From Cypionkella sp. (GTDB taxonomy: Bacteria > Pseudomonadota > Alphaproteobacteria > Rhodobacterales > Rhodobacteraceae): a stretch of DNA of 64,000 nt. Position 1 is the first letter of the stretch, and each line of letters opens with the position of its first letter. This document shows positions 8,819 through 18,093 of the stretch, piece by piece. The stretch is from assembly GCF_030652235.1 (NCBI RefSeq), contig NZ_JAUSBA010000022.1, positions 56,493-120,492 of the forward strand. Reading direction: 5' to 3'. The notes beneath the pieces are model-generated. The model was not told where the DNA came from and made no database searches. It saw only the letters and a list, made by a program, of their open reading frames with translations. The position numbers and the translations under genes are program-made.

Positions 8819-10291
8819 TTGTCCCATCCCATCGCCATCCAATTCCAAGCCCTCAGCCTTGAGACACTGCAAAAGCAAACCGGCCGCATCGCCTTGCTGT
8901 TTGACGCAGATCACCCGACAAGCCCGGCGGCGCGCAAGCTGAATGCCTTGACCAAGGGCGCTTTGGCCCGCGCAATGGCGTCTGAGGCTGCAACCAAGCT
9001 GAAACCCGGCGACAGCCTTGATCTCGCCTTCCCGGCGGGCCTTGCCGCCGATGCGCTGCAACTGATCCGCCTGCCGCGCCGTGCCAGCGTGACCGAGGCG
9101 CGCAAAGCGGGTGCCGCTGTGGCCCGCAGCCTGACCCCGTCCGGCACACTGCTGATTGCCGAAGCGCATCCGCAAGCCGCTGAACTGTCCTTCGGGCTTG
9201 CGCTGCGCGCCTATGATTTCAGCCCGCATAAATCCAGCCAACCGCCAAGCCCCGGCCCGGTGGTGATCGCGGTGGCCGAACCCGAGGCAATCGCCGCCAA
9301 AGCCGCCCCGATGGCGGCGGTGGCCGAAGGTGTGTTCTTCACCCGCGATCTGGTCAATGAACCCGCCAATATCCTGACCACCGATGATTTCGCCGCTCGC
9401 CTCGCCGCGATGCAGGAACTCGGGCTGGACGTTGAAATCCTTGAGGAAGACCAACTTGCCAAACTGGGGATGAACGCTTTGCTGGGCGTTGGCCAAGGTT
9501 CGGAAAGCCCCTCCAAGGTCGTCGTCATGCAGTGGAATGGTGGCCCGAAAGACCAACCGCCCTTCGCGCTTGTGGGCAAGGGCGTGGTGTTTGACACCGG
9601 CGGTATCTCGATCAAGCCTGCGGGCGGGATGGAGGATATGACGATGGATATGGGCGGTGCGGCCACCGTTGCGGGCGTCATGCGTACGCTTGCGCTGCGG
9701 GGTGCCAAGGCCAATGTTGTCGGCCTTGTCGGCATCGTTGAAAACATGCCCGATGGCCGTGCCCAACGTCCCGGCGATGTGGTGCGCTCGATGAAGGGTG
9801 TCACGATTGAGGTGATCAACACCGATGCCGAAGGCCGACTCGTGCTGGCCGATGTGCTTTGGTATGCGCAGGAACGCTTCAAGCCTTCCGGCATGATCAA
9901 CCTTGCCACCTTGACCGGGGCGATCATTGTCGCCCTGGGCCATGAAAACACCGGGGTGTTTTCCAATGACGACGCTTTATGTAATGCCTTTCTGAAAGCC
10001 GCAGGCGCGGAAGGTGAGGGGGCTTGGCGGATGCCAATGGGCCAAGGCTATGACGACAAATTGAAATCCCGCGTTGCCGATATCGTCAACTCTTGCGGCC
10101 GCGATGGCGGATCAATCACCGCAGCCCAATTCCTGCGCCGTTTCGTCAAAGCGGAAACCCCGTGGTGCCACCTTGATATCGCAGGCACAGCACTCTTGAA
10201 AACCGACAGCACGCTTGCCCCCAAAGGCGCTACAGGCTGGGGCGTGATGGCGCTCAACCGCCTGATCCGCGATCAATACGAGGAAAAATGA
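8819..10291 (+). CDS. pepA: Leucyl aminopeptidase PepA (M17 family)
   Basis: Cytosolic dinuclear-metal aminopeptidase; in E. coli PepA also binds DNA. I start at TTG 8819 because GGAGA lies 7-11 bases upstream; a TTG at 8801 in the same frame lacks such a site. The product is 490 residues: an N-terminal domain to about 160, then the catalytic domain with GKGVVFDTGGISIKP (about 253-267), DMGGAATV, and the M17 signature NTDAEGRLVLAD (about 333-344). The metal ligands and catalytic Lys/Arg in these motifs are present. holC follows 61 bp downstream, as in E. coli. Confidence 0.95.
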   Translation: MSHPIAIQFQALSLETLQKQTGRIALLFDADHPTSPAARKLNALTKGALARAMASEAATKLKPGDSLDLAFPAGLAADALQLIRLPRRASVTEARKAGAAVARSLTPSGTLLIAEAHPQAAELSFGLALRAYDFSPHKSSQPPSPGPVVIAVAEPEAIAAKAAPMAAVAEGVFFTRDLVNEPANILTTDDFAARLAAMQELGLDVEILEEDQLAKLGMNALLGVGQGSESPSKVVVMQWNGGPKDQPPFALVGKGVVFDTGGISIKPAGGMEDMTMDMGGAATVAGVMRTLALRGAKANVVGLVGIVENMPDGRAQRPGDVVRSMKGVTIEVINTDAEGRLVLADVLWYAQERFKPSGMINLATLTGAIIVALGHENTGVFSNDDALCNAFLKAAGAEGEGAWRMPMGQGYDDKLKSRVADIVNSCGRDGGSITAAQFLRRFVKAETPWCHLDIAGTALLKTDSTLAPKGATGWGVMALNRLIRDQYEEK

Positions 10292-10352
10292 CCCCGCGCC
10301 GCAAGTTGCTCTTTTCTAAATACTCAGCTTTCTTAGCAAGGCTCACCCAGCC

Positions 10353-10823
10353 ATGAGCCTTGCAATGTTCTATCACCTGACCCGCTCCACACCGCAAGAA
10401 ACCATGGCGACAATTCTGCCGCGTGCGCTGTCCGCTGGCTGGAAAGTCATGCTGCGTGGCACCGATGGCGCGGCGCTCACGGCACTCGATGCGGCACTCT
10501 GGCTGCACCCCGACGACAGCTTCCTGCCGCATGGCCTGGCAGGTGGCCCGCATGACGCCGCCCAACCGATCCTGCTCGGCCAAGGCGCTATTGCCAACGC
10601 CGCCGAGGGTCTGATGCTGATCGACGGTGCCGAAACCACCCCAGCCGAGGCCGAGGCATTGCAACGCGTTTGGGTGCTGTTTTATGGCGCGGATGAAGCA
10701 GCCCTCAGCGGTGCCCGCCGGCTCTGGACCACACTGACCAGCGCAGGGCTCGCCGCGCAATACTGGTCCGAGGAAAGCGGGCGTTGGCAGAAAAAGACCG
10801 AGAAAGCCGCCCGCCCGGCCTGA
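10353..10823 (+). CDS. holC: DNA polymerase III chi subunit HolC
   Basis: Clamp-loader accessory subunit that links the replicase to single-strand-binding protein. The 156 residues show the family pattern FYHLTRS near the N-terminus, GWKVMLRG (about residues 30-37), LDAALWLHPDDSFLPHGLAG (about 45-65), and a C-terminal LWTTLTSAGLAAQYWSEESGRW segment. The length fits alphaproteobacterial HolC. It follows pepA on the same strand, a conserved pairing in Proteobacteria. Confidence 0.93.
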   Translation: MSLAMFYHLTRSTPQETMATILPRALSAGWKVMLRGTDGAALTALDAALWLHPDDSFLPHGLAGGPHDAAQPILLGQGAIANAAEGLMLIDGAETTPAEAEALQRVWVLFYGADEAALSGARRLWTTLTSAGLAAQYWSEESGRWQKKTEKAARPA

Positions 10824-11014
10824 ACACCCCGCGCGTCACTTCCTGTCGGGCGTTCCTCGCTTTTGCAACGAAGAAAGCCGTCAGGCTTGATAAGCGCACC
10901 GCAGATAAAGATCAAAAAAAACGCCCAGTAGGGTGCGCTTCAGCGCATCACACCACGGCCCATCAATCCCAACCTCACCGCCATAACCCCATGATTTACT
11001 CTAAATCGAGCTAT

Positions 11015-11030
11015 TGTCCACGCGTGGACA
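11015..11030. promoter_or_regulatory. Perfect 16-bp palindrome downstream of the retropepsin gene
   Basis: TGTCCACGCGTGGACA is a perfect dyad with no spacer, 8 bp beyond the retropepsin stop in an otherwise featureless 215-bp gap between convergent genes. It lacks a loop and a T-run, so it is a poor terminator; a protein-binding site is possible but nothing else supports it. Confidence 0.3.
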
Positions 11031-11038
11031 CGCCAAAA

Positions 11039-11611
11039 TCACCGCGTCAAGATCATCCGATCCCCGGAAATCTGAATCGAAAACCGCCCCAAATAATCCA
11101 TGCCCAACAGCGAGCCCTGCATCGCTGCCTCATTCACAAACGCTGAGACACCTTGGTCTTCAAATGGCCCGAAAACCACGCTGTCCAAGCTGACCCGCGC
11201 CGTCCGAACCATCCCGTTGGCTGTCTGTGCCTGCCCAAGATAGTTCAAACCGCCCAGATCAATCCCCACCGCAGCCGCGTCCTCGGGAGACAAAACAATC
11301 CCGGTCGCGCCAGTGTCAGCCATGAACTCCATCTCATGCCCATCCACCGCCAGCCGCAGATAATAATGCCCATCCCTGTCGCGCGGAATCTCCACCCGAT
11401 CCGCCTGCACAATCTGATCCGATCGAACATCGCGCCGCAGATCGTTCCACAGCCCATACCCCGCCACTAGGCCAACAAAGATCAGCCCCCAAGCCATCGC
11501 CACCCGCAAGGCCTGTCCCAAACGCTGCCGATACTCCACGATCACCCAACCCCCGACCGCCGTCAGCAGCAGCCCCAGATACGCCAGCCGTCCCAGATCG
11601 TCGCCATTCAT
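11039..11611 (-). CDS. Membrane-anchored retropepsin-like aspartic protease (TIGR02281 type)
   Basis: A 190-residue protein with two hydrophobic N-terminal segments (about 8-27 and 33-55) followed by a retroviral-type aspartyl protease domain. The catalytic motif is FMADTGATGIVLSPEDA (about residues 95-111; DTGA active site), and ENGMV/GSLLGMDYLGRFSIQ-like segments typical of the flap and C-terminal part follow. Single-domain proteases of this type work as dimers. The family is frequent in Alphaproteobacteria and its substrates are unknown. The start codon overlaps the marC stop (ATGA), so it is the third gene of an ABC-F - marC - protease unit. Confidence 0.85.
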   Translation of the reverse strand: MNGDDLGRLAYLGLLLTAVGGWVIVEYRQRLGQALRVAMAWGLIFVGLVAGYGLWNDLRRDVRSDQIVQADRVEIPRDRDGHYYLRLAVDGHEMEFMADTGATGIVLSPEDAAAVGIDLGGLNYLGQAQTANGMVRTARVSLDSVVFGPFEDQGVSAFVNEAAMQGSLLGMDYLGRFSIQISGDRMILTR

Positions 11612-12225
11612 CCGATCAACCCAGTGCCGCGCACGCCATCAATTACAAATTGCACAGACAGTGCCGCCAGCAGCATCCCCAACAGCCGGGTGATCACAAT
11701 CGTGCCCGTGCGGCCCAACAACCGCTCTAGATAGGGTGAGGCGAGCAAAAACAGATAGGTCGCAAAGATCATCCCGGCAAGCAACCCCAGCACGGCCGCT
11801 GTTCCCAACCAGCCATCGCCGGATTTTCCGACCAGCAGGATCATCGTCGCAATCGCGCCGGGTCCTGCAATCAAAGGGGTGGCGAGGGGAAACACCGAAG
11901 GATCGTGATCAGGGTCCGGCTGCTGCCCCTCGCGGCGCTGAGTGCGGCGTTCAAACAACATATCAAGCGCGGTGAGAAACAACAGGATACCGCCGGCGAT
12001 GCGGAAGGCGGGCATCGAGATGCCGATGAACCCCAGCAGGGCTTCGCCCAACAGCCCGAACAGGGTCAGCAAGACAAAGGCGATGATGCAGGCCCGACGC
12101 GCCATGCGGCGGCGGTGCTCGGCGTCCATGCCTTGGGTCAACGCGATGAACAAAGGCACCAAACCGGGCGGGTCGATCACCACGAACAGGGTCGCAAACG
12201 CGGTGATCAGGAACGCGGTTGTCAT
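11608..12225 (-). CDS. MarC-family integral membrane protein
   Basis: UPF0056/MarC family, about six transmembrane helices; no transport substrate is established. The ATG at 12225 ([21 protein letters not shown]) is preferred since it overlaps the upstream ABC-F stop as ATGA and gives a 205-residue protein beginning directly with helix 1. Family features seen: VIDPPGLVPLFIALT, a central FRIAGGILLFLTALDMLF, and PLATPLIAGPGAIATMILL. It is translationally coupled at both ends. Confidence 0.88.
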   Translation of the reverse strand: MTTAFLITAFATLFVVIDPPGLVPLFIALTQGMDAEHRRRMARRACIIAFVLLTLFGLLGEALLGFIGISMPAFRIAGGILLFLTALDMLFERRTQRREGQQPDPDHDPSVFPLATPLIAGPGAIATMILLVGKSGDGWLGTAAVLGLLAGMIFATYLFLLASPYLERLLGRTGTIVITRLLGMLLAALSVQFVIDGVRGTGLIG

Positions 12226-14072
12226 GGTTTGGTGGCAGTCTCCAGTTTTTCTTGCGCGGACACCCACATCGCTTCGGCGCGATCAAGTGCGTCCATCACT
12301 TCGGCGTATTTCTTGTTCCAAGTGTCCAACTCACCGGCGCGGGCGGATTCGTACAATTCGGGATCGGCGAGTTTCTTCGCCAAACGGTCGCGCATTTGGT
12401 TCAGCTTGTCGAGGCGTTCTTCGGATTTCTTGACTTCCGAGCGCAGGGCTTTGACTTCGTCCTGGCTGACTTTCTTCGGCTTTTCAGTGACTTTGACAGG
12501 CTTGGCTTCTTCGTCGCCTGCCAAAAGCTGACGGCGGTAAGCTTCCAGATCTTCGGTATAGGGCGTGACTGCGCCGCCCTTCACCAGCCAAAGACGGTCC
12601 GCGACCAGCCCCAGAAGGTGCATGTCGTGGCTGACAAGAACCACCGCACCGGAGTATTCGGTGAGCGCCTCGACCAAAGCCTCGCGGCTTTCCATGTCGA
12701 GGTGGTTGGTTGGCTCGTCGAGGATCAGCAGGTGCGGGGCGTCAATGGTTGCCAGCAGCAGCGACAGGCGGGCTTTTTGACCACCCGACAGACGACCGAC
12801 GGCGGTTTCGGCTTGGTCGGCCATCAGGCCAAAGCCCGCAAGCCGCGCGCGCAGGCGGGGTTGGCCCTCGGCGGGACGCAGGCGCATGACGTGTTGCAAC
12901 GGGGTTTCGTCGATCATCAATTCATCGACCTGGTGCTGCGCGAAATAGCCGATGCGCAGTTTCGACGATTGCACCATCTTGCCTTCGCAGGCGACAAGTT
13001 TGCCAGCAAGCAGTTTGGACAGCGTGGATTTGCCTTCGCCATTGCGGCCCAGAAGCGCGATGCGGTCGTCTTGGTCGATGCGCAAAGACAGCTTTTTCAG
13101 GATCGGGGCGCCGCCATAGCCGACAGCCACGCCTTCCATATTGATGATGGGGGGCGAGAGTTCTTCCGGCACCGGGAAGGTGAAAACCACCTTCTTCGCA
13201 TCCTCGGGGGCGGTGATCGTCTCCATCTTTTCCAGCATTTTCACGCGGGACTGCGCTTGCGCGGCCTTGGAGGCTTTGGCCTTAAAGCGATCCACAAAGG
13301 CTTGCAGGTGCGCGCGCTTGGCGTCTTGTTTGCGAGCTTCGGCTTGCAACACCGAACGACGTTCGGCGACTTGGCGGGCAAATTGGTCGTAGGGGCCGGA
13401 CCAATATGTCAGCTTTTTGTTGTCCAGATGCAGGATGCCGGTGACCGAACGGTTCAATAGGCCACGGTCGTGGCTGATGATCAGCACGGTATGCGGGTAT
13501 TTCTGCAAATAACTTTCCAGCCACAAAGAGCCTTCCAGGTCGAGGTAGTTGGTCGGCTCGTCCAAAAGCAGATAGTCGGGTTGCGCGAACAACACGCCTG
13601 CGAGGGCCACGCGCATCCGCCAACCACCCGAGAAATCCGAGCAGGGGCGTTGTTGGGCTTCGGTATCAAAGCCGAGACCCTTCAGGATGTTGGCGGCGCG
13701 ACCTTCGGCGGACCATGCATCAATGTCGTTCAGGCGGTGCTGAATTTCGGCGATGCGGTGCGGGTCGTGGGCGGTTTCTGATTCCAACAGCAAAGCCGCG
13801 CGCTCGGTATCGGCGGCCAGAACCGTGTCGATCAGGCTGGTCGAGGACGACGGCACCTCTTGCGCCACACCGCCGATGCGGGCGCGCGAGGGCATGGAAA
13901 TGTCGCCGCTTTCCAGCGCCAGTTCCTTTTTGATCAGCCGGAACAGCGTGGTTTTGCCAGCCCCGTTGCGCCCGACAAGACCGACCTTATGGCCCGTGGG
14001 AATGGTTGCAGAAGCGCCCTCAAACAGCGGGCGGCCTTCGACGGAATAGGTGATGTCTTCGATTTTAAGCAT
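12222..14072 (-). CDS. ABC-F family ATPase (YheS/Uup-like)
   Basis: Soluble twin-ATPase of the ABC-F group, which acts on ribosomes rather than in transport. From ATG 14072 ([19 protein letters not shown]) it has 616 residues: ABC domain 1 with Walker [10 protein letters not shown] and Walker [16 protein letters not shown], the interdomain linker (P-site tRNA interaction motif region, about 235-290) rich in Arg/Lys/Gln, ABC domain 2 with [20 protein letters not shown] and [15 protein letters not shown], and a charged C-terminal coiled coil. The upstream in-frame extension is discarded because it lacks homology. Heads an operon with marC and the protease. The exact subfamily was not resolved. 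Confidence 0.9.
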   Translation of the reverse strand: MLKIEDITYSVEGRPLFEGASATIPTGHKVGLVGRNGAGKTTLFRLIKKELALESGDISMPSRARIGGVAQEVPSSSTSLIDTVLAADTERAALLLESETAHDPHRIAEIQHRLNDIDAWSAEGRAANILKGLGFDTEAQQRPCSDFSGGWRMRVALAGVLFAQPDYLLLDEPTNYLDLEGSLWLESYLQKYPHTVLIISHDRGLLNRSVTGILHLDNKKLTYWSGPYDQFARQVAERRSVLQAEARKQDAKRAHLQAFVDRFKAKASKAAQAQSRVKMLEKMETITAPEDAKKVVFTFPVPEELSPPIINMEGVAVGYGGAPILKKLSLRIDQDDRIALLGRNGEGKSTLSKLLAGKLVACEGKMVQSSKLRIGYFAQHQVDELMIDETPLQHVMRLRPAEGQPRLRARLAGFGLMADQAETAVGRLSGGQKARLSLLLATIDAPHLLILDEPTNHLDMESREALVEALTEYSGAVVLVSHDMHLLGLVADRLWLVKGGAVTPYTEDLEAYRRQLLAGDEEAKPVKVTEKPKKVSQDEVKALRSEVKKSEERLDKLNQMRDRLAKKLADPELYESARAGELDTWNKKYAEVMDALDRAEAMWVSAQEKLETATKP

Positions 14073-14239
14073 GCGCGGGGATTGCCTTAAGCGGCGGGCG
14101 GCGTCAACCGGGGAAGGGAATTTGGCGCGCTTTATCCGGGTCTGCGGGCGTTGTTGACGGCTTTTCAAGCCGCATGACCCGTGATAGCAGGCGCGGAAGA
14201 GTATTCCGGGCGATTTTGCCCTTTGTTATGGAGAGCCAA

Positions 14240-14662
14240 ATGGCCGTCGAACGCACCCTGTCGATCATCAAACCCGATGCAACCAAGCGCAACCTGACCG
14301 GCAAGATCATCGCCAAATTTGAAGATGCTGGCCTGCGGGTCGTGGCATCAAAGCGCATCCATCTGTCGCCCGCACAGGCTGGCGCGTTTTATGCAGAGCA
14401 TGCCGCACGCGGCTTTTACGGCGAGTTGTGCGAATTCATGGCGTCTGAGCCGGTTGTGGTTCAAGTGCTGGAAGGCGAATCCGCGATTGCAAAAAACCGC
14501 GAAGTGATGGGGGCTACTAACCCGGCGAATGCTGATGCGGGCACGATCCGTAAGGAATTCGCTTTGTCGATGGGCGAAAATTCGGTGCATGGTTCGGATT
14601 CGGAAGCTTCGGCTGCGCGCGAGATCTCGTTCTTCTTCTCGGGTCTTGAACTGGTCGGCTGA
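14240..14662 (+). CDS. ndk: Nucleoside diphosphate kinase
   Basis: Transfers gamma-phosphate from ATP to (d)NDPs through a phosphohistidine. From ATG 14240 ([17 protein letters not shown]) it has 140 residues, the standard length. The catalytic histidine lies in NSVHGSDS near residue 117, and the Kpn-loop region [15 protein letters not shown] is complete. Upstream in-frame codons give a non-homologous leader and are discarded. It is followed by a strong terminator, so it appears to be a single-gene unit. Confidence 0.98.
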   Translation: MAVERTLSIIKPDATKRNLTGKIIAKFEDAGLRVVASKRIHLSPAQAGAFYAEHAARGFYGELCEFMASEPVVVQVLEGESAIAKNREVMGATNPANADAGTIRKEFALSMGENSVHGSDSEASAAREISFFFSGLELVG

Positions 14663-14678
14663 TACCGTTTTACCGCAG

Positions 14679-14715
14679 GGCGGTTTGCGTTTTAGCTGAC
14701 GCAAGCCGCCTTTTT
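14679..14715 (+). terminator. Rho-independent terminator of ndk
   Basis: GGCGGTTTGCGT / ACGCAAGCCGCC forms a 12-bp stem (one G-U wobble) with an 8-nt loop, followed by TTTTT. It starts 16 bp after the ndk stop. Confidence 0.9.
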
Positions 14716-14853
14716 GATCATCCACGTTGACTTCAGGTCGGAGGTTGTTTTCCCAGCTGGGAGCCTTTTGTGGTCTTAAGTAATCCGCCCGCAATATGTT
14801 GTGTTTGTGGTGCGATTTTTTGGTGAGAGTTGCGGCCAAAGGTGCAACTCTTC

Positions 14854-15198
14854 TCAGCCGTGGGGCTTCTCGATCACCCCAAAGAATTGCAGGGCCGCTT
14901 CCAATTCGGAGCGGCCTTGTGCTTTTGAGCCGACCCGCTCGGCTTTGATCGCATCGAAGCGGGCGCGCAGCGCCTTTTTCTCATCACCTTGGCAATCGTT
15001 CCACGGGCGACCCTGCAAGCCCATATGCAGCACGTAATAGCCAATGAAATGGGCTTGGGTGCCCGCGTCCAGCAGGCGACGGTAGGCTTCGTCGGCGCCG
15101 AGTTCGCGGATTTCTTCCGCAGAATGGATGCCTGCCTTGGCGAAGGCCACTTCCGAGGCGGGGCCGAGGTTGGGTATGGTTGAAACGGGGCTTGGCAT
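14854..15198 (-). CDS. TfoX C-terminal domain protein
   Basis: A 114-residue protein from ATG 15198 (MPSPVSTIPNLGPASEVAF). It matches the helix-hairpin-helix-like C-terminal TfoX domain: LGPASEVAFAKAGIHSAEEI, then DEAYRRLLDAG and FIGYYVLHMGLQGRPWNDC. The N-terminal TfoX domain is absent; stand-alone versions are widespread and of unknown role, so a link to competence should not be assumed. Codons upstream of 15198 would run through a terminator hairpin and the neighbouring small gene and are rejected. Confidence 0.82.
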   Translation of the reverse strand: MPSPVSTIPNLGPASEVAFAKAGIHSAEEIRELGADEAYRRLLDAGTQAHFIGYYVLHMGLQGRPWNDCQGDEKKALRARFDAIKAERVGSKAQGRSELEAALQFFGVIEKPHG

Positions 15199-15217
15199 AC
15201 GGCACCTGAAAATGACA

Positions 15218-15241
15218 AAGGCCAGCCTAGCGGCTGGCCTT
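15218..15241 (-). terminator. Terminator hairpin after the 43-codon gene
   Basis: AAGGCCAGCC-TAGC-GGCTGGCCTT: perfect 10-bp stem with a 4-nt loop, 21 bp past the stop of the small minus-strand gene. On the minus strand it continues into TTTGTCATTTTC, a weak U-tract. Confidence 0.7.
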
Positions 15242-15262
15242 ATGGTCGTAAAAGCGAAATCT

Positions 15263-15394
15263 TTAGATCGACGCCCAATCGCGGAAAACCGTGCCGCTTT
15301 GTTGCTGCGGGGATCCGCCCTGCTGGCCCTGCTGTTGCGGGGCCGGGGATTGCGCGCCACCTTGCTGAGGTTGGGCGGGCTTGGAGGTAGACAT
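15263..15394 (-). CDS. Small Gln/Gly/Pro-rich protein, 43 residues
   Basis: An ORF of 44 codons with ATG at 15394 and TAA at 15263. On the minus strand GGAGC lies about 8 bases before the ATG, and a strong hairpin follows the stop; both argue for a real gene. The product begins MSTSKPAQPQQGGAQSPAPQ, continues with more Gln/Gly, and ends in a non-repetitive TVFRDWASI. No signal peptide or membrane segment is seen; most of it should be disordered, with the aromatic tail as the only likely structured or binding part. Function unknown. Confidence 0.6.
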   Translation of the reverse strand: MSTSKPAQPQQGGAQSPAPQQQGQQGGSPQQQSGTVFRDWASI

Positions 15395-15550
15395 TTGACT
15401 GCTCCGGTCGTTGTTTGGCGTTCTGCCATTTTGCTAAACTGCTCCGCCCTTGCGGCGGTGTTGCGACCGGATCAAGGAAGGATTACGGCCATTTATATAC
15501 CAACCGCGACGCCCGCAATAGAATTTGCCTTGCCAAGCAGGCATTTGGTT

Positions 15551-15757
15551 TCACTTTGTTGCGATTATGTGTGCCGCAAAGCCGATCTCATTGAGGGCGG
15601 AGAGTATTGATTCGGCACTGGGCGTGCCTTCGACCTCAACTTGACGGGTGGTCAAATCGACGGTGATGGCGCGGGTTCCGGGCAGGGCTGTGAGTGCCGC
15701 GGTCACCGAGGCTTTGCAGTGGCCACAGTTCATGTCGGGGATCGAGAGTAGGGTCAT
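15551..15757 (-). CDS. copZ: Copper chaperone, heavy-metal-associated domain (CopZ-like)
   Basis: A 68-residue single HMA domain with the metal-binding motif MNCGHCKASV (CxxC at about residues 11-14) and the ferredoxin-like pattern ending SILSALNEIGFAAHII. It should bind Cu(I) in the cytosol and pass it to CopA. It diverges from copA, and both have a MerR-type promoter in the 131-bp intergenic region, consistent with joint induction by copper through CueR. Confidence 0.93.
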   Translation of the reverse strand: MTLLSIPDMNCGHCKASVTAALTALPGTRAITVDLTTRQVEVEGTPSAESILSALNEIGFAAHIIATK

Positions 15758-15779
15758 GGGGAGCTCCTTTTCTGGCTAG

Positions 15780-15810
15780 AAGATGGGGGTTCCAGTGGGG
15801 GGAAGGTCAA
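15780..15810 (-). promoter_or_regulatory. CueR-type promoter of copZ
   Basis: On the minus strand: TTGACC, a 19-bp spacer, then CATCTT. The spacer contains TTCC...CACTGGAACCCC. A -35/-10 spacing of 19 bp with a dyad between the elements is the hallmark of MerR-family activated promoters. It shares CACTGGAACCCCCAT exactly with the copA promoter. Confidence 0.8.
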
Positions 15811-15836
15811 GAGGGCGATTTAATTTCTTGCAGGGC

Positions 15837-15867
15837 TTGACGTTCCTGTCACTGGAACCCCCATATC
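15837..15867 (+). promoter_or_regulatory. CueR-type promoter of copA
   Basis: TTGACG, 19-bp spacer (with GTTCC...GGAAC dyad), then CATATC. As for copZ, the over-long spacer indicates activation by DNA distortion by a MerR-family regulator, most simply the CueR encoded downstream of copA. An AAGGAGA ribosome-binding site follows at about 15876-15882, 6 bp before the copA ATG. Confidence 0.82.
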
Positions 15868-15888
15868 GGATATCAAAGGAGACTTCCG

Positions 15889-18093
15889 ATGGACAAGCTG
15901 GCGGCGAAAATTAACCTGAGTGTCGAGGGCATGACCTGTGCTGCCTGCACCGGGCGGGTGGAACGGGTGCTGAAGGCGCAAGTGGGCGTGGTGGATGCGG
16001 TGGCGAACCTTGTGACGCGGCGGGCCGAAGTGACGGTGTCGCAGGCGGTCGATCCTGTAGGGCTGGCGCTTGCGGTCAGCAAGGCGGGTTATGCCGCGAC
16101 CCCTTTAGCGCAAGCGGTGGTGCATGATCCGGGGGCCGAGCAACGCGCGTTGTGGCGGGCCACGGCTCTTGCGGCTGTGCTGACCCTGCCGGTGTTCGTG
16201 GTCGAGATGGGCGGGCATTTCATCCCTGGCTTTCATATGGTGCTGCACGGGTTGATCGCGCAGCAAAGCTTGTGGCTGGCCGAGTTTGTGTTGGTGACGC
16301 TGGTGCTGCTTGGGCCCGGGCGGCGGTTTTTCAGCAAGGGCTTGCCCGCTTTGGCGCGGGGTGGCCCGGATATGAACAGCCTTGTTGCGGTGGGCAGTGG
16401 GGCGGCCTGGGTCTATTCCAGCGTGGTGACGTTTTGGCCCGCTTTGATCCCGCAAGCTTCGCGCTCGGTGTATTTCGAGGCGGCGGCGGTGATTGTCACC
16501 TTGATTTTGCTGGGCCGCAGCCTTGAGGCGCGGGCGCGTGGCCGGGCGGGGGCTGCGATTGCACGGCTGGTGAAGCTGGCGCCGAAAACTGCGCGGCGCC
16601 TGGTGGATGGCTTGGTGCAAGAGGTTGAGGTGGCATCTTTGCTGCCGGGGGACCGCGTGCAGATCCGGCCCGGAGAGCGGATTCCGGCGGATGGCCTGGT
16701 GGTCTCGGGCCATTCGACGGTCGACGAGTCGATGTTGACCGGGGAGCCTTTGGGGCAGGAAAAGCTGGACGGTGCACGGCTGACGGGGGGCACGGTGAAC
16801 GGCACTGGGGCCATGGTGATGCAGATCACTGAGGTTGGGGCCGCCACGGTGCTGGCGCGAATCATCGCGATGGTCGAGGCCGCGCAGGGTGGCAAATTGC
16901 CAGTGCAGGCGTTGGTGGACCGGATCACGTTGTGGTTCGTCCCCATGGTGATGGCGGTGGCAGCGCTGACCGTGCTGGTCTGGTTGATCTTCGGGCCGGG
17001 TCTGGCCGAGGCGTTGGTCGCAGGGGTGTCGGTGCTGATCATTGCTTGCCCCTGTGCGATGGGGTTGGCGGTGCCGGTCTCTATTCTGGTTGGCACTGGG
17101 CGGGCGGCGGAACTGGGGATTCTGTTCCGTAAAGGTGAGGCCTTGCAACGACTTGAGTCTGTGCGGCTGGTGGCGTTTGACAAGACCGGCACCCTGACGA
17201 TGGGGCGGCCCGTGGTGCAAGCGGTGGTCGGCGGTGCGGGCGTGCTTGAGATTGCGGCAGCGGTCGAGGCGGCGTCAGAGCATCCTTTAGCGGCGGCTGT
17301 CGCGGCAGAAGCGGCGCGGTTGGGGTTGCAGGTGGCTTTGGTGCAGGGGTTTGAGGCCGAGCCGGGGCAGGGTGCGCGGGCTTTCCTAGACGGTGTGGCG
17401 GTCAGTGTTGGCTCGGCACGGATGTTCCCTGACTTGGATGCGGGGCTGGCAGAGCAAGCTGCTGCAGCGCAGGCCAAGGGGCAGGGTGTTTTGTTTGTGG
17501 GGCGAGACGGTAAGGCGATTGGCATGATCACGGTGGCCGATCCGATCAAGCCCTCTGCGCAGGCGGCAGTGGCCGCACTGCAAGCGGCTGGCGTGCGGGT
17601 GGCGATGATCACTGGCGATGCCGCGGCCACGGCGCGGGCGGTGGCGAGGGTGCTTGGTATCACCGAAGTCCATGCCGGGGTGCTGCCTGCGGGCAAGGCT
17701 GCGGTGATCGCTGGCCTTGGCGCGGATGTGGGTTTTGTCGGCGACGGGATCAACGACGCGCCCGCGCTGGCAGCGGCAGAGGTGGGCTTTGCGATGGGCA
17801 CCGGCACTGATGTGGCTATCGAGGCCGGGGATGTGGTGCTGATGACAGGTGATCCGTTGGGCGTGGTGCGGGCGCTGGAACTTTCACGCGCAACCATGCG
17901 CAATATCAGGGAGAATCTGCTTTGGGCCTTTGGCTATAACGCCGCCTTGATCCCAGTGGCGGCTGGGGTGCTGGTGCCATTCGGTGGCCCACAACTGTCG
18001 CCGATGCTGGCCGCGGGGGCGATGGCTTTGTCGTCGGTTTTTGTACTGTTCAACGCGCTACGATTGCGGCGCTTCAAAGGAGCACGCGCATGA
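15889..18093 (+). CDS. copA: Cu(I)-exporting P1B-type ATPase CopA
   Basis: ATP-driven export of Cu(I) from cytosol to periplasm. The 734 residues contain one N-terminal HMA domain with [11 protein letters not shown] (CxxC about residues 17-20), two membrane helices, a long A-domain with TGEP (about 284-287), the transmembrane copper site CPC in [13 protein letters not shown] (about 388), the phosphorylation motif DKTGTLT (about 431), the SEHPLA nucleotide-binding motif, and [10 protein letters not shown] near the C-terminus. It is complete. The stop overlaps the cueR start (ATGA), so effector and regulator are coupled. Confidence 0.96.
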   Translation: MDKLAAKINLSVEGMTCAACTGRVERVLKAQVGVVDAVANLVTRRAEVTVSQAVDPVGLALAVSKAGYAATPLAQAVVHDPGAEQRALWRATALAAVLTLPVFVVEMGGHFIPGFHMVLHGLIAQQSLWLAEFVLVTLVLLGPGRRFFSKGLPALARGGPDMNSLVAVGSGAAWVYSSVVTFWPALIPQASRSVYFEAAAVIVTLILLGRSLEARARGRAGAAIARLVKLAPKTARRLVDGLVQEVEVASLLPGDRVQIRPGERIPADGLVVSGHSTVDESMLTGEPLGQEKLDGARLTGGTVNGTGAMVMQITEVGAATVLARIIAMVEAAQGGKLPVQALVDRITLWFVPMVMAVAALTVLVWLIFGPGLAEALVAGVSVLIIACPCAMGLAVPVSILVGTGRAAELGILFRKGEALQRLESVRLVAFDKTGTLTMGRPVVQAVVGGAGVLEIAAAVEAASEHPLAAAVAAEAARLGLQVALVQGFEAEPGQGARAFLDGVAVSVGSARMFPDLDAGLAEQAAAAQAKGQGVLFVGRDGKAIGMITVADPIKPSAQAAVAALQAAGVRVAMITGDAAATARAVARVLGITEVHAGVLPAGKAAVIAGLGADVGFVGDGINDAPALAAAEVGFAMGTGTDVAIEAGDVVLMTGDPLGVVRALELSRATMRNIRENLLWAFGYNAALIPVAAGVLVPFGGPQLSPMLAAGAMALSSVFVLFNALRLRRFKGARA

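Noticed and set aside
12219..13460. 413-codon plus-strand open frame inside the ABC-F gene
   Set aside because: Antisense to a twin-ATPase with intact Walker motifs; no recognisable domain in the product.
16413..17903. 496-codon minus-strand open frame inside copA
   Set aside because: Low-complexity Ala/Ser/Thr/Pro product antisense to the P-type ATPase, whose motifs are complete.
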